DNA of 64,000 bases from Rhodococcus oryzae (GCF_005049235.1 NZ_SUMD01000008.1:62001-126000), one strand, 5' to 3'; positions 50,479 through 63,307 are shown, numbered from the stretch's first letter. Made by a program: numbers and translations. The notes: generated by a model not told the origin, from the sequence alone.

Positions 50479-50868
50479 ATGACACCACAGCTCTCCATGA
50501 TCGGTCTCGCCGTCGCGGACCTGCCCCGCTCCTTCGACATCTACCGGCGGCTCGGCCTCGACCTGCCCGCCGACCCCGGCCGGGAGCAACACCACGAGAT
50601 CACCCTGCCGGGCGGGCTGCGGGTGGGCTGGGACACCCTCGAGGTCATCCGCGGCTTCTCCCCCGACTTCACCCCGGGGACCGGTGGCCCGGCGCTGGCC
50701 TTCGACTGCGGCACGCCCGAGGCCGTCGACGCCAAGTACACCGAGCTCATCGAGGCCGGCTGCACCGGGGAATCGAAGCCGTGGGACGCGTTCTGGGGAC
50801 AGCGCTACGCGGTCGTCAGGGACCCCGACGGCCACGGCATCGAACTGTTCTCTGCCCTGCCCGGCTGA
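50479..50868 (+). CDS. VOC superfamily protein
   Basis: 129 residues. Two VOC modules: MIGLAVADLPRSFDIYRRLGLDLPADPG ... HEITLPGGLRVGWD, then PALAFDCGTPEAVDAKYTELIEAGC ... YAVVRDPDGHGIELFSALPG. The pattern VRDPDGHGIELF with its Glu and His is typical of glyoxalase-like proteins. It lies upstream-divergent to holB and ends in a 64-bp tail-to-tail overlap with the AraC-type gene. Confidence 0.85.
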   Translation: MTPQLSMIGLAVADLPRSFDIYRRLGLDLPADPGREQHHEITLPGGLRVGWDTLEVIRGFSPDFTPGTGGPALAFDCGTPEAVDAKYTELIEAGCTGESKPWDAFWGQRYAVVRDPDGHGIELFSALPG

Positions 50869-51557
50869 CCGAGCAGCCCGGTCAGGGAGGTTCCCGCCAG
50901 CGCCCGAACCTCCCTGGCCAGGTGCGCCTGATCGCTGAAGCCGGTATCCGCCGCGACCCGGGCGAGCGGGACGCCCGCCCGGGCGAGCCCGAGCGCACGG
51001 TCGAAGCGGAGCACCCGGGCCAGTGTCTTCGGGCCGTACCCGAATGCGGACAAGGACTTTCGATGCAGGCGGCGTTCGCTCCAGCCCAGGCTCGCGGCGA
51101 CCTGTGCCACCGAGACGCCGCTCGCCAGGCGCGCCGCGATCGCGGTCTCGACCGGGCGCCCGAGCCCGTCGAGACGGTCGCGTGCGGCCGCACTGATCGC
51201 CCGCAGCGGATCCGCCTCGGCCGCATGGAAGAGGCTGCGCACCATCGCATCCGGCCACAGCTGCTCCAGCGGCACCCGTACGTCTCGCAGCTCGTCGGCG
51301 CGGACACCGAACACGTGCGGTCCGACGCCTGACGCGAACCGCAGACCGATCGCCCTGCTGCCCGCGGCCGTGGTGCGGTGCGCCCGGGTGTCCGGACCGG
51401 CCACCAGCAGCCCACCCTCGTGCCAGATCAGATCCATGCACCCGTCGGGCAGGACCAAGGCGCCCTCGTCCTGCTTCGAGCGGTCCCCCGGTGGACCCGG
51501 GGTCACCGACCAGGCGACCGCTCCCGGAACTTCCGCTCGCAGTTCCCGATACGCCAC
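50805..51557 (-). CDS. AraC family transcriptional regulator
   Basis: 250 residues. The N-terminal cupin-like sensing half (ALVLPDGCMDLIWHEGGLLVAGPDTRAH) is of the DUF6597-like type. The C-terminal double helix-turn-helix lies at about 145-235: GVSVAQVAASLGWSERRLHRKSLSAFGYGPKTLARVLRFDRAL, then VAADTGFSDQAHLAREVRALAG. The final 21 codons overlap the VOC gene on the opposite strand. The pair is likely functionally linked, as AraC/VOC convergent pairs recur in actinobacteria. Confidence 0.88.
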   Translation of the reverse strand: MAYRELRAEVPGAVAWSVTPGPPGDRSKQDEGALVLPDGCMDLIWHEGGLLVAGPDTRAHRTTAAGSRAIGLRFASGVGPHVFGVRADELRDVRVPLEQLWPDAMVRSLFHAAEADPLRAISAAARDRLDGLGRPVETAIAARLASGVSVAQVAASLGWSERRLHRKSLSAFGYGPKTLARVLRFDRALGLARAGVPLARVAADTGFSDQAHLAREVRALAGTSLTGLLGQPGRAENSSMPWPSGSLTTA

Positions 51558-51586
51558 CTCGGCTACACCACCTCAGCGCGGACCGG

Positions 51587-54502
<2,916 letters not shown>

Positions 54503-54603
54503 CTTGCTGCCTGCACCTTCCTCGACTCGAATCGGCGATCACTTCAGTAACAGAGTGACACACCGCGAGACCATCCTTGCAGATCAATCCCGTGTCGACT
54601 GTT

Positions 54604-55188
54604 CTACACCTGCGGCCAGGCCTCTCGCGCCTCCTGCCGGTCAGGGGCCTGACCGATGTTCTCGACCAGCCGCATCAGCCGCTTGTGCCCCACGATCCGG
54701 AGCCCGGGGCCCGCTCCGCGGGTGCCGATGAGGGTGGGCGCGATCCCGGCCCGCATCAACGATTGGGCGAGTATCGGGTGGGTGTCGGGGGCGTGCGGGT
54801 CCAGCCCGAGCACGAACCGATCACCCTCGCCCTCGGACCTGCCGGCGGCCAGCACCCAGGCCCGCAGGGCACGCGAGTCCGGGATCCAGCCCACCGGCAC
54901 GGCCTTGACCGCGCCCTTGGTCCACCGGGTCGCGAGCGCGGCCAGCTCGGGCACCGATGCGGTGCGGACCAGCGGGCTGCCCTCGTCGGACCGGGTGATC
55001 TCGGCTGCCAGGCCGGCCTCCTCGATCAATTCGGCGACGGCGTCCGCCCGCCACGAGGCGTCGACGACCACCGAGACCCTGGCCCGGCCGGCGGCGACGG
55101 AGACCTGCCCCTGCGCGGCCAGCAGCCCGCTGAGGTCCGATACCGCGGGCGGCACCGCCTCAGCGGAGAAGAAGGACAGCTGGTTCAC
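54604..55188 (-). CDS. Conserved hypothetical protein between topA and cspA (Rv3647c-like)
   Basis: 194 residues from the GTG giving (V)NQLSFFSAEAVPPAVSDL. Alpha/beta composition with VSVAAGRARVSVVVDASWRADAVAELIEEAGL, LATRWTKGAVKAVPVGWIPDSRALRAWVLAAGR, and a C-terminal RAGIAPTLIGTRGAGPGLRIVGHKRLMRLVENIG. No catalytic motif known. Position between topA and cspA is the same as that of Rv3647c in M. tuberculosis, so it is very probably that orthologue. Function unknown. Confidence 0.82.
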   Translation of the reverse strand: MNQLSFFSAEAVPPAVSDLSGLLAAQGQVSVAAGRARVSVVVDASWRADAVAELIEEAGLAAEITRSDEGSPLVRTASVPELAALATRWTKGAVKAVPVGWIPDSRALRAWVLAAGRSEGEGDRFVLGLDPHAPDTHPILAQSLMRAGIAPTLIGTRGAGPGLRIVGHKRLMRLVENIGQAPDRQEAREAWPQV

Positions 55189-55267
55189 AAGAGGACAGTA
55201 GGCCAGATCCGGCCGCCCGGGCCGTGCTGACACGACGGGACCGCGTTCGACGCCCAGCGGGAAACGA

Positions 55268-55303
55268 CTCGTCCCCCACCACCTCACGGTGCTGGGGGAC
55301 GAG
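55268..55303 (-). terminator. Hairpin terminator after cspA
   Basis: CTCGTCCCCCA (55268-55278) pairs with TGGGGGACGAG (55293-55303), with inner pairing. It is 26 bp beyond the cspA stop on the minus strand and is followed by tcgttt. Confidence 0.8.
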
Positions 55304-55329
55304 TTGATCCGTCTCGAGGAACGAATGAA

Positions 55330-55533
55330 TCAGACCGCGCGAACGCCGGTGGCCTGGGGACCCTTGGTGCCCTGACCGACCTCGAACTCGACGCGCTGGT
55401 TCTCCTCGAGCGTGCGGAACCCGCTGCCCTGAATCTCGGAGTAGTGGACGAAGACGTCAGCGGAGCCGTCCTCGGGGGCGATGAATCCAAAGCCCTTCTC
55501 CGCGTTGAACCACTTCACAGTGCCCTGTGCCAT
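55330..55533 (-). CDS. cspA: Cold shock protein, CspA family
   Basis: 67 residues, single cold-shock domain. RNP1 KGFGFI is at 13-18 and RNP2 VFVHY at 27-31; [19 protein letters not shown] is almost invariant in actinobacteria. Binds single-stranded RNA and DNA, acting as an RNA chaperone. The aggaaaagc upstream gives the ribosome site. A long AT-rich upstream region suggests the long 5' leader that cold-shock messages usually carry. Confidence 0.97.
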   Translation of the reverse strand: MAQGTVKWFNAEKGFGFIAPEDGSADVFVHYSEIQGSGFRTLEENQRVEFEVGQGTKGPQATGVRAV

Positions 55534-55921
55534 GCTTTTCCTTCACTTTCTAACACCGGATTCGGTGAACAGCAGTCAACAGTCCACCGGGCCGGTTCCG
55601 ACCGCTGTACCGCTGATTTCCCCCTCAGGAAAAGCATCGCCACCGCGCTCGCAACATCGATCCTGCGAGCGCGTACACGAACACAGAAGCTGCGACCACT
55701 TATAAGTCAATCACGGTTCGCGCGACTGCAACAGTCGAAATCCAACAATGGTCGTAAAGAATTGATCTTGTATCCGACGACGCGTCGGCAACCGCTCTAT
55801 TGGACACTCGTCAAGTTATTGACAAGGGCTGCACAGTGTTAAACACATCCCGGCAAGTACCATCAAAACCGCAGGTGAACGGGCACGTGTACGCGGCCAA
55901 CCAACGAACTCGGAGTTATCA
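55534..55921. other. 388-bp AT-rich divergent region between cspA and the helicase
   Basis: Contrasts with the surrounding GC-rich coding DNA, mainly from 55650 to 55860. ACTTATAAGT (55698-55707) is a perfect 10-bp palindrome holding a TATAAG -10-like box on the minus strand, which would give cspA a 5' leader of about 160 nt. TTGACA at about 55819 lies upstream of TTAAAC, a possible helicase promoter though the spacing is short. No coding frame with a ribosome site was seen. Confidence 0.55.
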
Positions 55922-58255
55922 GTGAGCCAACCGGCCGCCGCAGCCAGCTACGGGCAGTCACTGCTCGATCGGGTGCTGGCAGGCACCCCTCGCGGCGAGG
56001 ATCCGCTCACCCACGTGGCGGAACTGCCGGCACGCGAGTCCCAGTTCACGCAATGGCCACAGTGGATTCACCCCGATGTCGTCGATGCCATGCGCGGCAA
56101 CGGAATCCCGCTGCCGTGGACACATCAGGAGGCCGCCGCCTCGCTCGCCGCGGCGGGCGAGCACGTCGTGGTCGCCACCGGCACCGCATCCGGGAAGTCG
56201 CTGGCCTACCAGCTGCCCATCCTCACCGCCCTCGCCGAGGACCCGCGCGCGACCGCCCTCTACCTGGCCCCGACCAAGGCCCTCGGGGCCGACCAGATCC
56301 GGTCCACCATCGCGCTGACCGAGCAGGCCGAATCGCTCGCGACCGTCTACCCCAACGCCTTTGACGGCGACACCCCGACCGAGGTGCGCCAGTGGGTACG
56401 GGCCAACTCCCGCTGGATCTTCACCAACCCGGACATGCTGCACATCGGCATGCTGCGCTCGCACCAGCGCTGGGCCCACTTCTTCCGCAACCTGCGTTAC
56501 GTCGTGATCGACGAATGCCACTCCTACCGAGGCGTTTTCGGCTCGAACGTGGCGCTGGTCCTGCGCAGGCTGAAGCGGATCGCCCGCCGCTACGCCGCCG
56601 ACCCGGTGTTCATCCTCGCCAGCGCCACCACCGCGGCACCGGGGGCCGCGGCATCCCGGCTGATCGGCGCCCCCTGCGCGGAGGTCACCGTCGACGGCTC
56701 CCCGCACGGCCCGCGAACGGTCGCGCTCTGGGAGCCCCCGCTGATGGCCGAGGTGACCGGCGAGAACGGCGCCCCGGTCCGCCGCGCCGCCGGGTCGGAG
56801 GCCGCCCGGATCATGGCCGACCTGATGATCGAGGGCGCCAGGACCCTCACCTTCGTCCGCTCGCGCCGCGGCGCCGAGCTGACCGCGATGGGCACGAAAA
56901 GGCTGCTGGCGGAGTCCGCCCCGGACCTGACCGAACGGGTCGCCGCCTACCGGGCCGGCTACCTGGCCGAGGACCGACGCGAGCTGGAGGCCGCGCTCGC
57001 GGACGGGACCCTGCTCGGCGCCGCGACCACCAATGCCCTCGAGCTCGGAGTCGACATCGCCGGCCTGGACGCGGTCGTGGTGGCCGGCTTCCCCGGCACC
57101 GTCGCCTCGTTCTGGCAGCAGGCCGGGCGGTCCGGCCGCCGCGGCGAGGGCTCGCTTGTGGTGCTGGTCGCGCGCGACGATCCGCTCGACACGTACCTGG
57201 TCCACCATCCGGCCGCGCTGCTGGACAAACCCGTCGAGGCCACCGTCACGGACCCGTCCAACCCGTACGTGCTCGGCCCGCAGCTGCTGTGCGCGGCGAT
57301 GGAGCTACCGCTCAGCGACGCCGAGGTCGAGCAGTTCGGCGCCGTCGATCTGCTCAACCGGCTCGCCGAGCAGGGGCTGATCCGGCGTCGCGCGCACGGC
57401 TGGTTCGTCACCGCGGAGTCCAACCCCCATGCGTCCGTGGACATCCGCGGCGGCATCGGCAAGCAGGTCGCGATCGTCGACGCCGAGTCCGGCCGGATGC
57501 TCGGCACCGTCGACGGCGGCCGCGCCCCCGCGACCGCCCACCCGGGGGCGGTGCACCTGCACCAGGGCGAGTCCTTCGTGGTGGACATGCTGGACCTGGA
57601 GGAGGGCCTGGCGCTGGTGCACGCCGAGACCCCGGAGTGGAGCACCTCGGCGCGCGAGACCACCGAGATCGTCATCACCTCCGTCCTCGAGCACAGCGAG
57701 CACGGCCCGGTCACGGTGGCGCTGACCGAGGTCGAGGTCACCCACCAGGTGGTGGGCTACCTCCGGCGGCTGCCGTCCGGCGAGGTCCTCGACTCCGTCG
57801 AGCTCGACATGCCTCCGCAGCGCCTGAACACGCGGGCCGTGATGTACACGGTGGAACCGGAGCTGATGGAACGGGCCGGCATCACCGCGGATCGGTTCCC
57901 CGGCTCGCTCCACGCCGCCGAGCACGCCGCGATCGGCCTGCTGCCGCTGGTGGCCACCTGCGACCGAGGCGACATCGGCGGGGTCTCGACGGCGCTGCAT
58001 CAGGACACCGGGCTGCCTACGGTGTTCGTCTACGACGGCCATCAGGGCGGCGCCGGGTTCGCGGACCGCGGGCACGCCGAGTTGCTGCGCTGGCTGCGCG
58101 CCACCCGGGACGCGATCGGGTCCTGCGAGTGCACGGCCGGGTGCCCGTCCTGCGTGCAGTCCCCCAAGTGCGGCAACGGGAACGACCCCCTCGACAAGGA
58201 CGGCGCGGTCCGGCTGCTGACCGCGGTGGTCGACTCGCTTCGGGGAGCGCCCTAG
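55922..58255 (+). CDS. DEAD/DEAH-type helicase, MrfA (YprA)/Rv3649-like
   Basis: 777 residues from GTG. Superfamily 2 helicase: Q-like region PWTHQEAAA, Walker A ATGTASGKS (85-93), APTKALGADQ, DECH (197-200), ILASATT, and in the second RecA domain TLTFVRSRRGAEL and QQAGRSGRRG. The C-terminal DUF1998-like region carries a four-Cys zinc site (CECTAGCPSCVQSPKCGNG, about 735-750), the mark of MrfA, which works in repair of mitomycin-type DNA damage in Bacillus. Divergent from cspA. Ends in a 4-bp tail-to-tail overlap with the following membrane protein gene. Confidence 0.92.
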   Translation: MSQPAAAASYGQSLLDRVLAGTPRGEDPLTHVAELPARESQFTQWPQWIHPDVVDAMRGNGIPLPWTHQEAAASLAAAGEHVVVATGTASGKSLAYQLPILTALAEDPRATALYLAPTKALGADQIRSTIALTEQAESLATVYPNAFDGDTPTEVRQWVRANSRWIFTNPDMLHIGMLRSHQRWAHFFRNLRYVVIDECHSYRGVFGSNVALVLRRLKRIARRYAADPVFILASATTAAPGAAASRLIGAPCAEVTVDGSPHGPRTVALWEPPLMAEVTGENGAPVRRAAGSEAARIMADLMIEGARTLTFVRSRRGAELTAMGTKRLLAESAPDLTERVAAYRAGYLAEDRRELEAALADGTLLGAATTNALELGVDIAGLDAVVVAGFPGTVASFWQQAGRSGRRGEGSLVVLVARDDPLDTYLVHHPAALLDKPVEATVTDPSNPYVLGPQLLCAAMELPLSDAEVEQFGAVDLLNRLAEQGLIRRRAHGWFVTAESNPHASVDIRGGIGKQVAIVDAESGRMLGTVDGGRAPATAHPGAVHLHQGESFVVDMLDLEEGLALVHAETPEWSTSARETTEIVITSVLEHSEHGPVTVALTEVEVTHQVVGYLRRLPSGEVLDSVELDMPPQRLNTRAVMYTVEPELMERAGITADRFPGSLHAAEHAAIGLLPLVATCDRGDIGGVSTALHQDTGLPTVFVYDGHQGGAGFADRGHAELLRWLRATRDAIGSCECTAGCPSCVQSPKCGNGNDPLDKDGAVRLLTAVVDSLRGAP

Positions 58256-60669
58256 ATCAGGTCGGTCTTCTGCATCCAGCGCAGGATCGGCCAGCCGGCG
58301 AACACCGGCAGCCAGCAGGTGAGCACCCGGTACAGCAGCACCGACGGCACCGCGACCGCGGCGGGCACCCCGAAGGCGGCGAGTCCACCGATCAGCGCCG
58401 CCTCGACCGCGCCGACACCGCCGGGGGTCGGCGCGGCGGAGGCCAGCGTGCCGCCGATCATCGTCACGATGGTGACGGTGACGAAGCTGACGTCGCCGCC
58501 GAATGCCGCGACGCTCGCCCAGAGGGCAAGCGCGGCACCGAGAGTGGTGCCCGCACACCCGCCGACGATGAGCAGGAACCGGCCCGGGTCGCGGGCGAGG
58601 TCCAGCAGCTCGGTGCTCACGTCGGCGATCTGGGGACGCAGCTCGTCGATCAGCCAGCGCCGCAGCCTCGGCACGATCATGAAGGCCCCGACCACGCCGA
58701 GCAGGACACCGACCACCAGGTAGATGACCGTGGCGTTCGGGATGAAGCCGGACAGGTCCGCGCTCCTGCCCGCCGCGATGCTGAAGAGGATCAGCAGCCC
58801 GACGTGGGTGACCACCTGGACGGTCTGCTGCAGCGCGACGGCCGCGGTCGCCCGCACCCCACCGAGCCCGTTGTGTTGCAGGAACCGCACGCTGAGCGCC
58901 AGGCCCCCGACCCCCGCGGGGGTGGTGGTGGCCGCGAAGGTGTTGGCGAACTGCATGATCACCAGGTTCTTGAGCCGGACCGACTCCGACGCACAGGCCC
59001 ACAGCGCCACCGCCGTCCCGATGTACTTCAACACCGAGACCACCAGTCCGAGCAGCGCCCACCACCAGTTCGCGTTCTGCAGCTCGGTGAGGAAGGTCGG
59101 CACCTGACTGACGAACGGGTAGGCGACGTAGACCAGTCCGATCAACAGCACCAGCTGGATGATCTGGTTCCGGCTGAAGCGGGTGACCTGCTCGGTCTTG
59201 ATCACCTCGGAGTCGGTCTGGGTCCGGACCTGGTGCCGGGTGGCCGACATCAGTTCGTCCGCGTCCGGCAACGCCCGGCGCAACCGCTTGGGCATCGCGG
59301 ACTTGGTCAACCGGCCCGACGCCGCGAGGACCGTGTCCTCGCCCAGCGTCGCGAGCGCCGCCCGCACCGCCGGTTCCGCCCCGAACCGTGCCCCTGTGGT
59401 CAGCAACAGCTGGGCGATGTCCGACTCGAGCTGTGCGTCCGACGCACCGACCTCCGCGTGCGCGAAGCCCTCGAAATGCACTCGGTCACCGCTGATCCGG
59501 AGGTTCTCCGGGCGCAGGTCGCCGTGCGCGACCTGGTTCGCGTGCAGGACCCGCAGGCCGGACCAGGCCGCCTCGAGGTGCTCGGGCTGCGCCTGCTCGA
59601 GCGGGGTCCCGGCGGGCACCGAATGCGCGTAGAGCATCCAGCCCCGCTCGAGCGGGGACACCGCGACGGCCAGGCTGGACGAGAGCCCCATCCGGGCGAC
59701 CGCGGTCGACATCAGCGCCCGGTGCTCGACCGCCCGGCGCAGCGACGCGTACGGCGCGGGTGTCTCCGCGCTCCGGAAGGTGAGCCAGTGCCAGACCTGA
59801 CGGAGGGCGCCCTCGCTGCGTTGGTGCGGCCCGAAGAGTTCGAGGATCACCTCGTCGTCCGCGCCCGCCTTCCGGAGATCGACCCCGAGATCGACCTTCC
59901 GCCAACCGGGGCTGCAGTCGGCGGCGAGCACGAGCGGGCCCGGCCCGGTGGGGCTGAGCACCGACAGCGCGTCGACCCGCAGACCGCGCCTGCCGAGGAT
60001 CCGGACCGCGAGATCGACGGGGACCTCCAGCGCGGGCGTGCCGACGAACAGCACCACCAGCGCACCGATCAGCCAGCCGGCGGTCAGCCCCAACACCGAC
60101 CGCGCGGGGACGACGGCGCTGACGAACAGGTGGATCGGCACGAAGGCGAACAGCAGCAGCCACCAGATCCGACGCCAGCGGGCGGGCAGCCACGGACCGG
60201 ACACGGTCAGCATCGCGGCCAGCATCGCGATCCAGCGCGGGTCGTCGAGGAACTGCGACAGGAAGGTGTCGAGGTGCCCGTCCAGATCGAGGTGCCACTT
60301 CGGCGCGGACACCCCCGTGCCGGTGATGGACAGCGCGATGACGGCGAGCAGTCCAGCGGTTGCGTACCCCGCGAGCAGCTTCCAGCGTCGGCCGAGGACG
60401 AGGCCGACCAGGATCGCGAACGGGAGGATCACGATCGCGGCGCCGTACAGCAGGTAGATCCGGGTCGAGGCCGCCGCCGAGGCGACGCCGATCAGGTCCG
60501 ACACCGAGTTCTCCACGGCCTCCCAGCGGCCGCGGGTGATCAGCGACGTGGCGATCACCGCGCCCATGCACAGCGCCGCCAACACGACACGGAGCTGATC
60601 ATTGGTACGCCGACGCAAAGGCTGCAGGAGGCTGCCCTGGACCGGGATCTCTCGTCCGTCGACTCGCAT
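58252..60669 (-). CDS. Large membrane protein: kinase-like segment plus LPG-synthase-type (UPF0104) membrane domain
   Basis: 805 residues in three parts. N-terminal: about six membrane helices (30-240). Middle: about 250-480, soluble, with HGDLRPENLRI at about 370 (HxDxxxxN of aminoglycoside-kinase/ABC1-like folds); where DFG is expected it reads FEGFAHA. C-terminal (500-800): eight or so helices of the lysylphosphatidylglycerol synthase TM family (TTTPAGVGGLALSVRFLQ; SAAPTPGGVGAVEAALIGGL). It is a flippase-like or lipid-handling membrane protein with a probably degenerate kinase domain. There is no synthetase domain for aminoacyl transfer. Substrate unknown. Confidence 0.85.
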   Translation of the reverse strand: MRVDGREIPVQGSLLQPLRRRTNDQLRVVLAALCMGAVIATSLITRGRWEAVENSVSDLIGVASAAASTRIYLLYGAAIVILPFAILVGLVLGRRWKLLAGYATAGLLAVIALSITGTGVSAPKWHLDLDGHLDTFLSQFLDDPRWIAMLAAMLTVSGPWLPARWRRIWWLLLFAFVPIHLFVSAVVPARSVLGLTAGWLIGALVVLFVGTPALEVPVDLAVRILGRRGLRVDALSVLSPTGPGPLVLAADCSPGWRKVDLGVDLRKAGADDEVILELFGPHQRSEGALRQVWHWLTFRSAETPAPYASLRRAVEHRALMSTAVARMGLSSSLAVAVSPLERGWMLYAHSVPAGTPLEQAQPEHLEAAWSGLRVLHANQVAHGDLRPENLRISGDRVHFEGFAHAEVGASDAQLESDIAQLLLTTGARFGAEPAVRAALATLGEDTVLAASGRLTKSAMPKRLRRALPDADELMSATRHQVRTQTDSEVIKTEQVTRFSRNQIIQLVLLIGLVYVAYPFVSQVPTFLTELQNANWWWALLGLVVSVLKYIGTAVALWACASESVRLKNLVIMQFANTFAATTTPAGVGGLALSVRFLQHNGLGGVRATAAVALQQTVQVVTHVGLLILFSIAAGRSADLSGFIPNATVIYLVVGVLLGVVGAFMIVPRLRRWLIDELRPQIADVSTELLDLARDPGRFLLIVGGCAGTTLGAALALWASVAAFGGDVSFVTVTIVTMIGGTLASAAPTPGGVGAVEAALIGGLAAFGVPAAVAVPSVLLYRVLTCWLPVFAGWPILRWMQKTDLI

Positions 60670-60682
60670 GGGGTGATCGAGC

Positions 60683-62626
60683 CTATCCGACGTGCACGTG
60701 CGGTCTGCGGGCCACGTCGGGCTCGGCGCGCCGCAGCACCTCCCGGGTCACGGACGCCACCTCGCCGTGCCCGAAGAACAGGAACTGCAGCAGGTTGCGG
60801 ACCGGGTTTCCCTCCGTCCACTCGAAGTACACGTGCGGGACGGTCCCGGTCCGGCCCCGGATGTCGAGCAGGATCGCGGCGATGGAATTGGGGATGGCCG
60901 CGCTGCGAACCGTCAGCACCCGGAAGCCCTCGCGGCGGTGCCCGTGCACCCGCAGGTCGGTGGCGAACTCCGACGCATCGGTCACGCTCACCTCGAGGAA
61001 GAGGATGGGATCGGCCGCAGGGATCCGGCTGACGCGGCGCCGAGCGGACTCCTTCGCCCGATACGCCGCCGGGTCCGGGCGGTCGGCGTCGTGCGCGATG
61101 ACCCGGATGACCCCCCGCGCGGCCTCGTCGATCAGCTCCCGCGCCGTGGTGTCGTAGCTCACCGAGTAGGCACGCAGCTCGTAGGCCCGCGTGAAGCGGG
61201 AGGCGAACGAGACGCCCAGGATCGCGATGATGAACAGGATCGCCAGATGCAGGCCCTCGGGGCGTTCGACGATGTTGACGACGGTGGTGTAGACGAAGAT
61301 GACCGCGACCACCGCGAAGCCGATCGCCTTGCGCCGCTGGCCCCGCCGGTACGCGGACAGCGCGACGGCGACGGAGGCGGAGGTGATCAGCACCAGGACG
61401 CCGGTGGCGTAGGCCGAGCCCTGGGCGTCGACGCTGGCGTCGAAATACCAGGTGATGCCGAACGCGATCGCCGCGAACACCAGCACCAGCGGGCGCACCG
61501 CCCTTGCCCAGTCCGGGGCCATCCCGAACCGGGGCAGGTACCGCGGGACCAGGTTGAGCAGGCCGGCCATGGCCGAGGCGCCCGCGAACCAGAGGATCGC
61601 GATGGTGCTCACGTCGTAGACGGTTCCGAAGACGTTGCCGAGGTACTCGTGGGCCAGGTAGGCCAGCGCGCGCCCGTTGGCAGCTCCCCCGGCCTTGAAC
61701 TCGTCCGCCGGGATCAGCACGGTGGTCAGGAAGCTGGTCACGATGAGGAACGCGCTCATGATCAGCGCGGCGGTGGTCAGCAGGTGCCGCGCCCCGCGGA
61801 TCCGGCCGCGCGGCGCGGACCTGGTGTCGCTCGGATCGCCCTCGATCTGGGGCATCACCGCGACCCCCGTCTCGAAGCCGGACAGGCCGAGCGCGAGCTT
61901 CGGGAACACCAGCAGCGAGATCGCGACCATCATCCAGGGGTTGCCGTGCTCGGCCGTCAGGGCCGCGGTCCAGTCCGTCACCACGGAGGGCGCGGTCGCC
62001 ACGTGCCACAGTCCGGCGGCCACCACCACGAGGTTCAGGGCCAGGTACGCCGCGACGAGTGCGACCGCGATCCCGATCGCCTCCGCGAAGCCCTTGAGGA
62101 AGACCGCCGCGAGCAGACCGAGCAGCACCAGCGTGACCAGCAGGTTCTCCCCGCGCAGGGCCGCGGGCGCGAACGGGTTCTGCACCACGTGCGCGGCACC
62201 GTCGGCGGCGGACAGCGTCATGGTGATGATGAAGTCGGTCGCCGCGAACCCCAACAGAACCAGGACGAAGATCTTGCCGCCCCACTTCGGCAGCAGTCGG
62301 GCCAGCATGGCGATCGAGCCCTCACCGCGCGGGCTCTCCTGCGCGACACGGCGATACACCGGCAGCGCGCCGAACAGCGTCAGCGCGACCAGGACCAGGG
62401 TCGCCATCGGCGAGAGCACACCGGCGGCCAGGGCGGCGATGCCCGGCTGGTATCCGAGCGAGGAGAAGTAGTCGACGCCCGTCAGGCACATGACCTTCCA
62501 CCACGGGTGCTTGTGCTCCGGCTTCGACACCACCCGGAACGGCCCCTGGTGCCCGGACGGCTCCTCGGTGATGTTCTCGAACAGCCAGGACCGCACCCGC
62601 GACGGTGCTCGATCCCTGGTGGTCAC
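60683..62626 (-). CDS. APC superfamily amino acid permease
   Basis: 647 residues. About 12 membrane helices between residues 50 and 480: [20 protein letters not shown] at helix 1 carries the unwound APC motif, and [20 protein letters not shown] matches helix 6. A 150-residue soluble C-terminal domain follows ([22 protein letters not shown] ... [21 protein letters not shown]). It is predicted to be a proton-coupled amino acid importer, with the tail perhaps regulatory. Stops 13 bp before the LPG-type gene start; both on the minus strand, so possibly one operon. Confidence 0.9.
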   Translation of the reverse strand: MTTRDRAPSRVRSWLFENITEEPSGHQGPFRVVSKPEHKHPWWKVMCLTGVDYFSSLGYQPGIAALAAGVLSPMATLVLVALTLFGALPVYRRVAQESPRGEGSIAMLARLLPKWGGKIFVLVLLGFAATDFIITMTLSAADGAAHVVQNPFAPAALRGENLLVTLVLLGLLAAVFLKGFAEAIGIAVALVAAYLALNLVVVAAGLWHVATAPSVVTDWTAALTAEHGNPWMMVAISLLVFPKLALGLSGFETGVAVMPQIEGDPSDTRSAPRGRIRGARHLLTTAALIMSAFLIVTSFLTTVLIPADEFKAGGAANGRALAYLAHEYLGNVFGTVYDVSTIAILWFAGASAMAGLLNLVPRYLPRFGMAPDWARAVRPLVLVFAAIAFGITWYFDASVDAQGSAYATGVLVLITSASVAVALSAYRRGQRRKAIGFAVVAVIFVYTTVVNIVERPEGLHLAILFIIAILGVSFASRFTRAYELRAYSVSYDTTARELIDEAARGVIRVIAHDADRPDPAAYRAKESARRRVSRIPAADPILFLEVSVTDASEFATDLRVHGHRREGFRVLTVRSAAIPNSIAAILLDIRGRTGTVPHVYFEWTEGNPVRNLLQFLFFGHGEVASVTREVLRRAEPDVARRPHVHVG

Positions 62627-62704
62627 AAGCCGATACTGCCACCGGCCGGGGGTCTCACCCGGGAAAACGCGTCCGGTGGTGCCGTCGCCGCGCCGGCGCT
62701 GACC

Positions 62705-63307
62705 TCACGCCGCCGACACGGGGACCTCCGGTTCGCCGAGGCTGAGCATCAGCCGGTTCGCCCACGAGAACGACGCGGTGGCCAGGACCAGGTCGCCGAT
62801 CTCCGCGTCGGTGAAGCCGACCGCTCGAAGCCGCGCCAGGTGACCCGCGTCGGCGCGCGGCGGCTGCGCGGCCAGCGCCGCCGCGAAGTCCACGACGGCG
62901 TCCCACCGATCGTCGACGCGGGCGGTGACGCCCTCGTCCAGGATCTTCTGCACGTCGGCGGGCCGCTTGGACAACTCGGACGTGAAGCGTGCGTGCACCG
63001 AGGTGCAGTACACGCACCCGTTGAGCCGCGAGGTGGCCGTCGCCGCGAGCTCCCGCTCGATGCGAGAGAGCCCACCGCGCCCGTAGAAGATCTCCTTGTC
63101 GTTCGCGCTCCGTTCGCCGAGCACCTCCGGATCACGGGCCAGCAGCCGAAAGTACGGGCTCTCGCCGCGGAAGCCCACCAGCTGCGTCCGCTGCTCCTCG
63201 GTCGCGTCCTCGAGCCGGATCGGCTCCAGCCAGGGCACCCAGTCCAGGTGGTCCTGGGTGAAATCGCTTGGGCGGCGATGCTGCTCGACCTCGCGTACCT
63301 CGCTCAT
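62705..63307 (-). CDS. Alkylhydroperoxidase (AhpD/CMD) domain protein
   Basis: 200 residues from the ATG giving MSEVREVEQH. The redox motif is CVYC (C98, C101) with His105 in NGCVYCTSVHARF, the E-x-CxxC-x3-H pattern of AhpD-type peroxidases, preceded by Glu84. The whole length and N-terminal part (HRRPSDFTQDHLDWVPWLEPI) match the alkylhydroperoxidase protein that recurs with a second CMD protein and a luciferase-like monooxygenase (the Avi_7169/KPN_01858 locus type). It overlaps the next gene's stop by 4 bp. Confidence 0.85.
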   Translation of the reverse strand: MSEVREVEQHRRPSDFTQDHLDWVPWLEPIRLEDATEEQRTQLVGFRGESPYFRLLARDPEVLGERSANDKEIFYGRGGLSRIERELAATATSRLNGCVYCTSVHARFTSELSKRPADVQKILDEGVTARVDDRWDAVVDFAAALAAQPPRADAGHLARLRAVGFTDAEIGDLVLATASFSWANRLMLSLGEPEVPVSAA

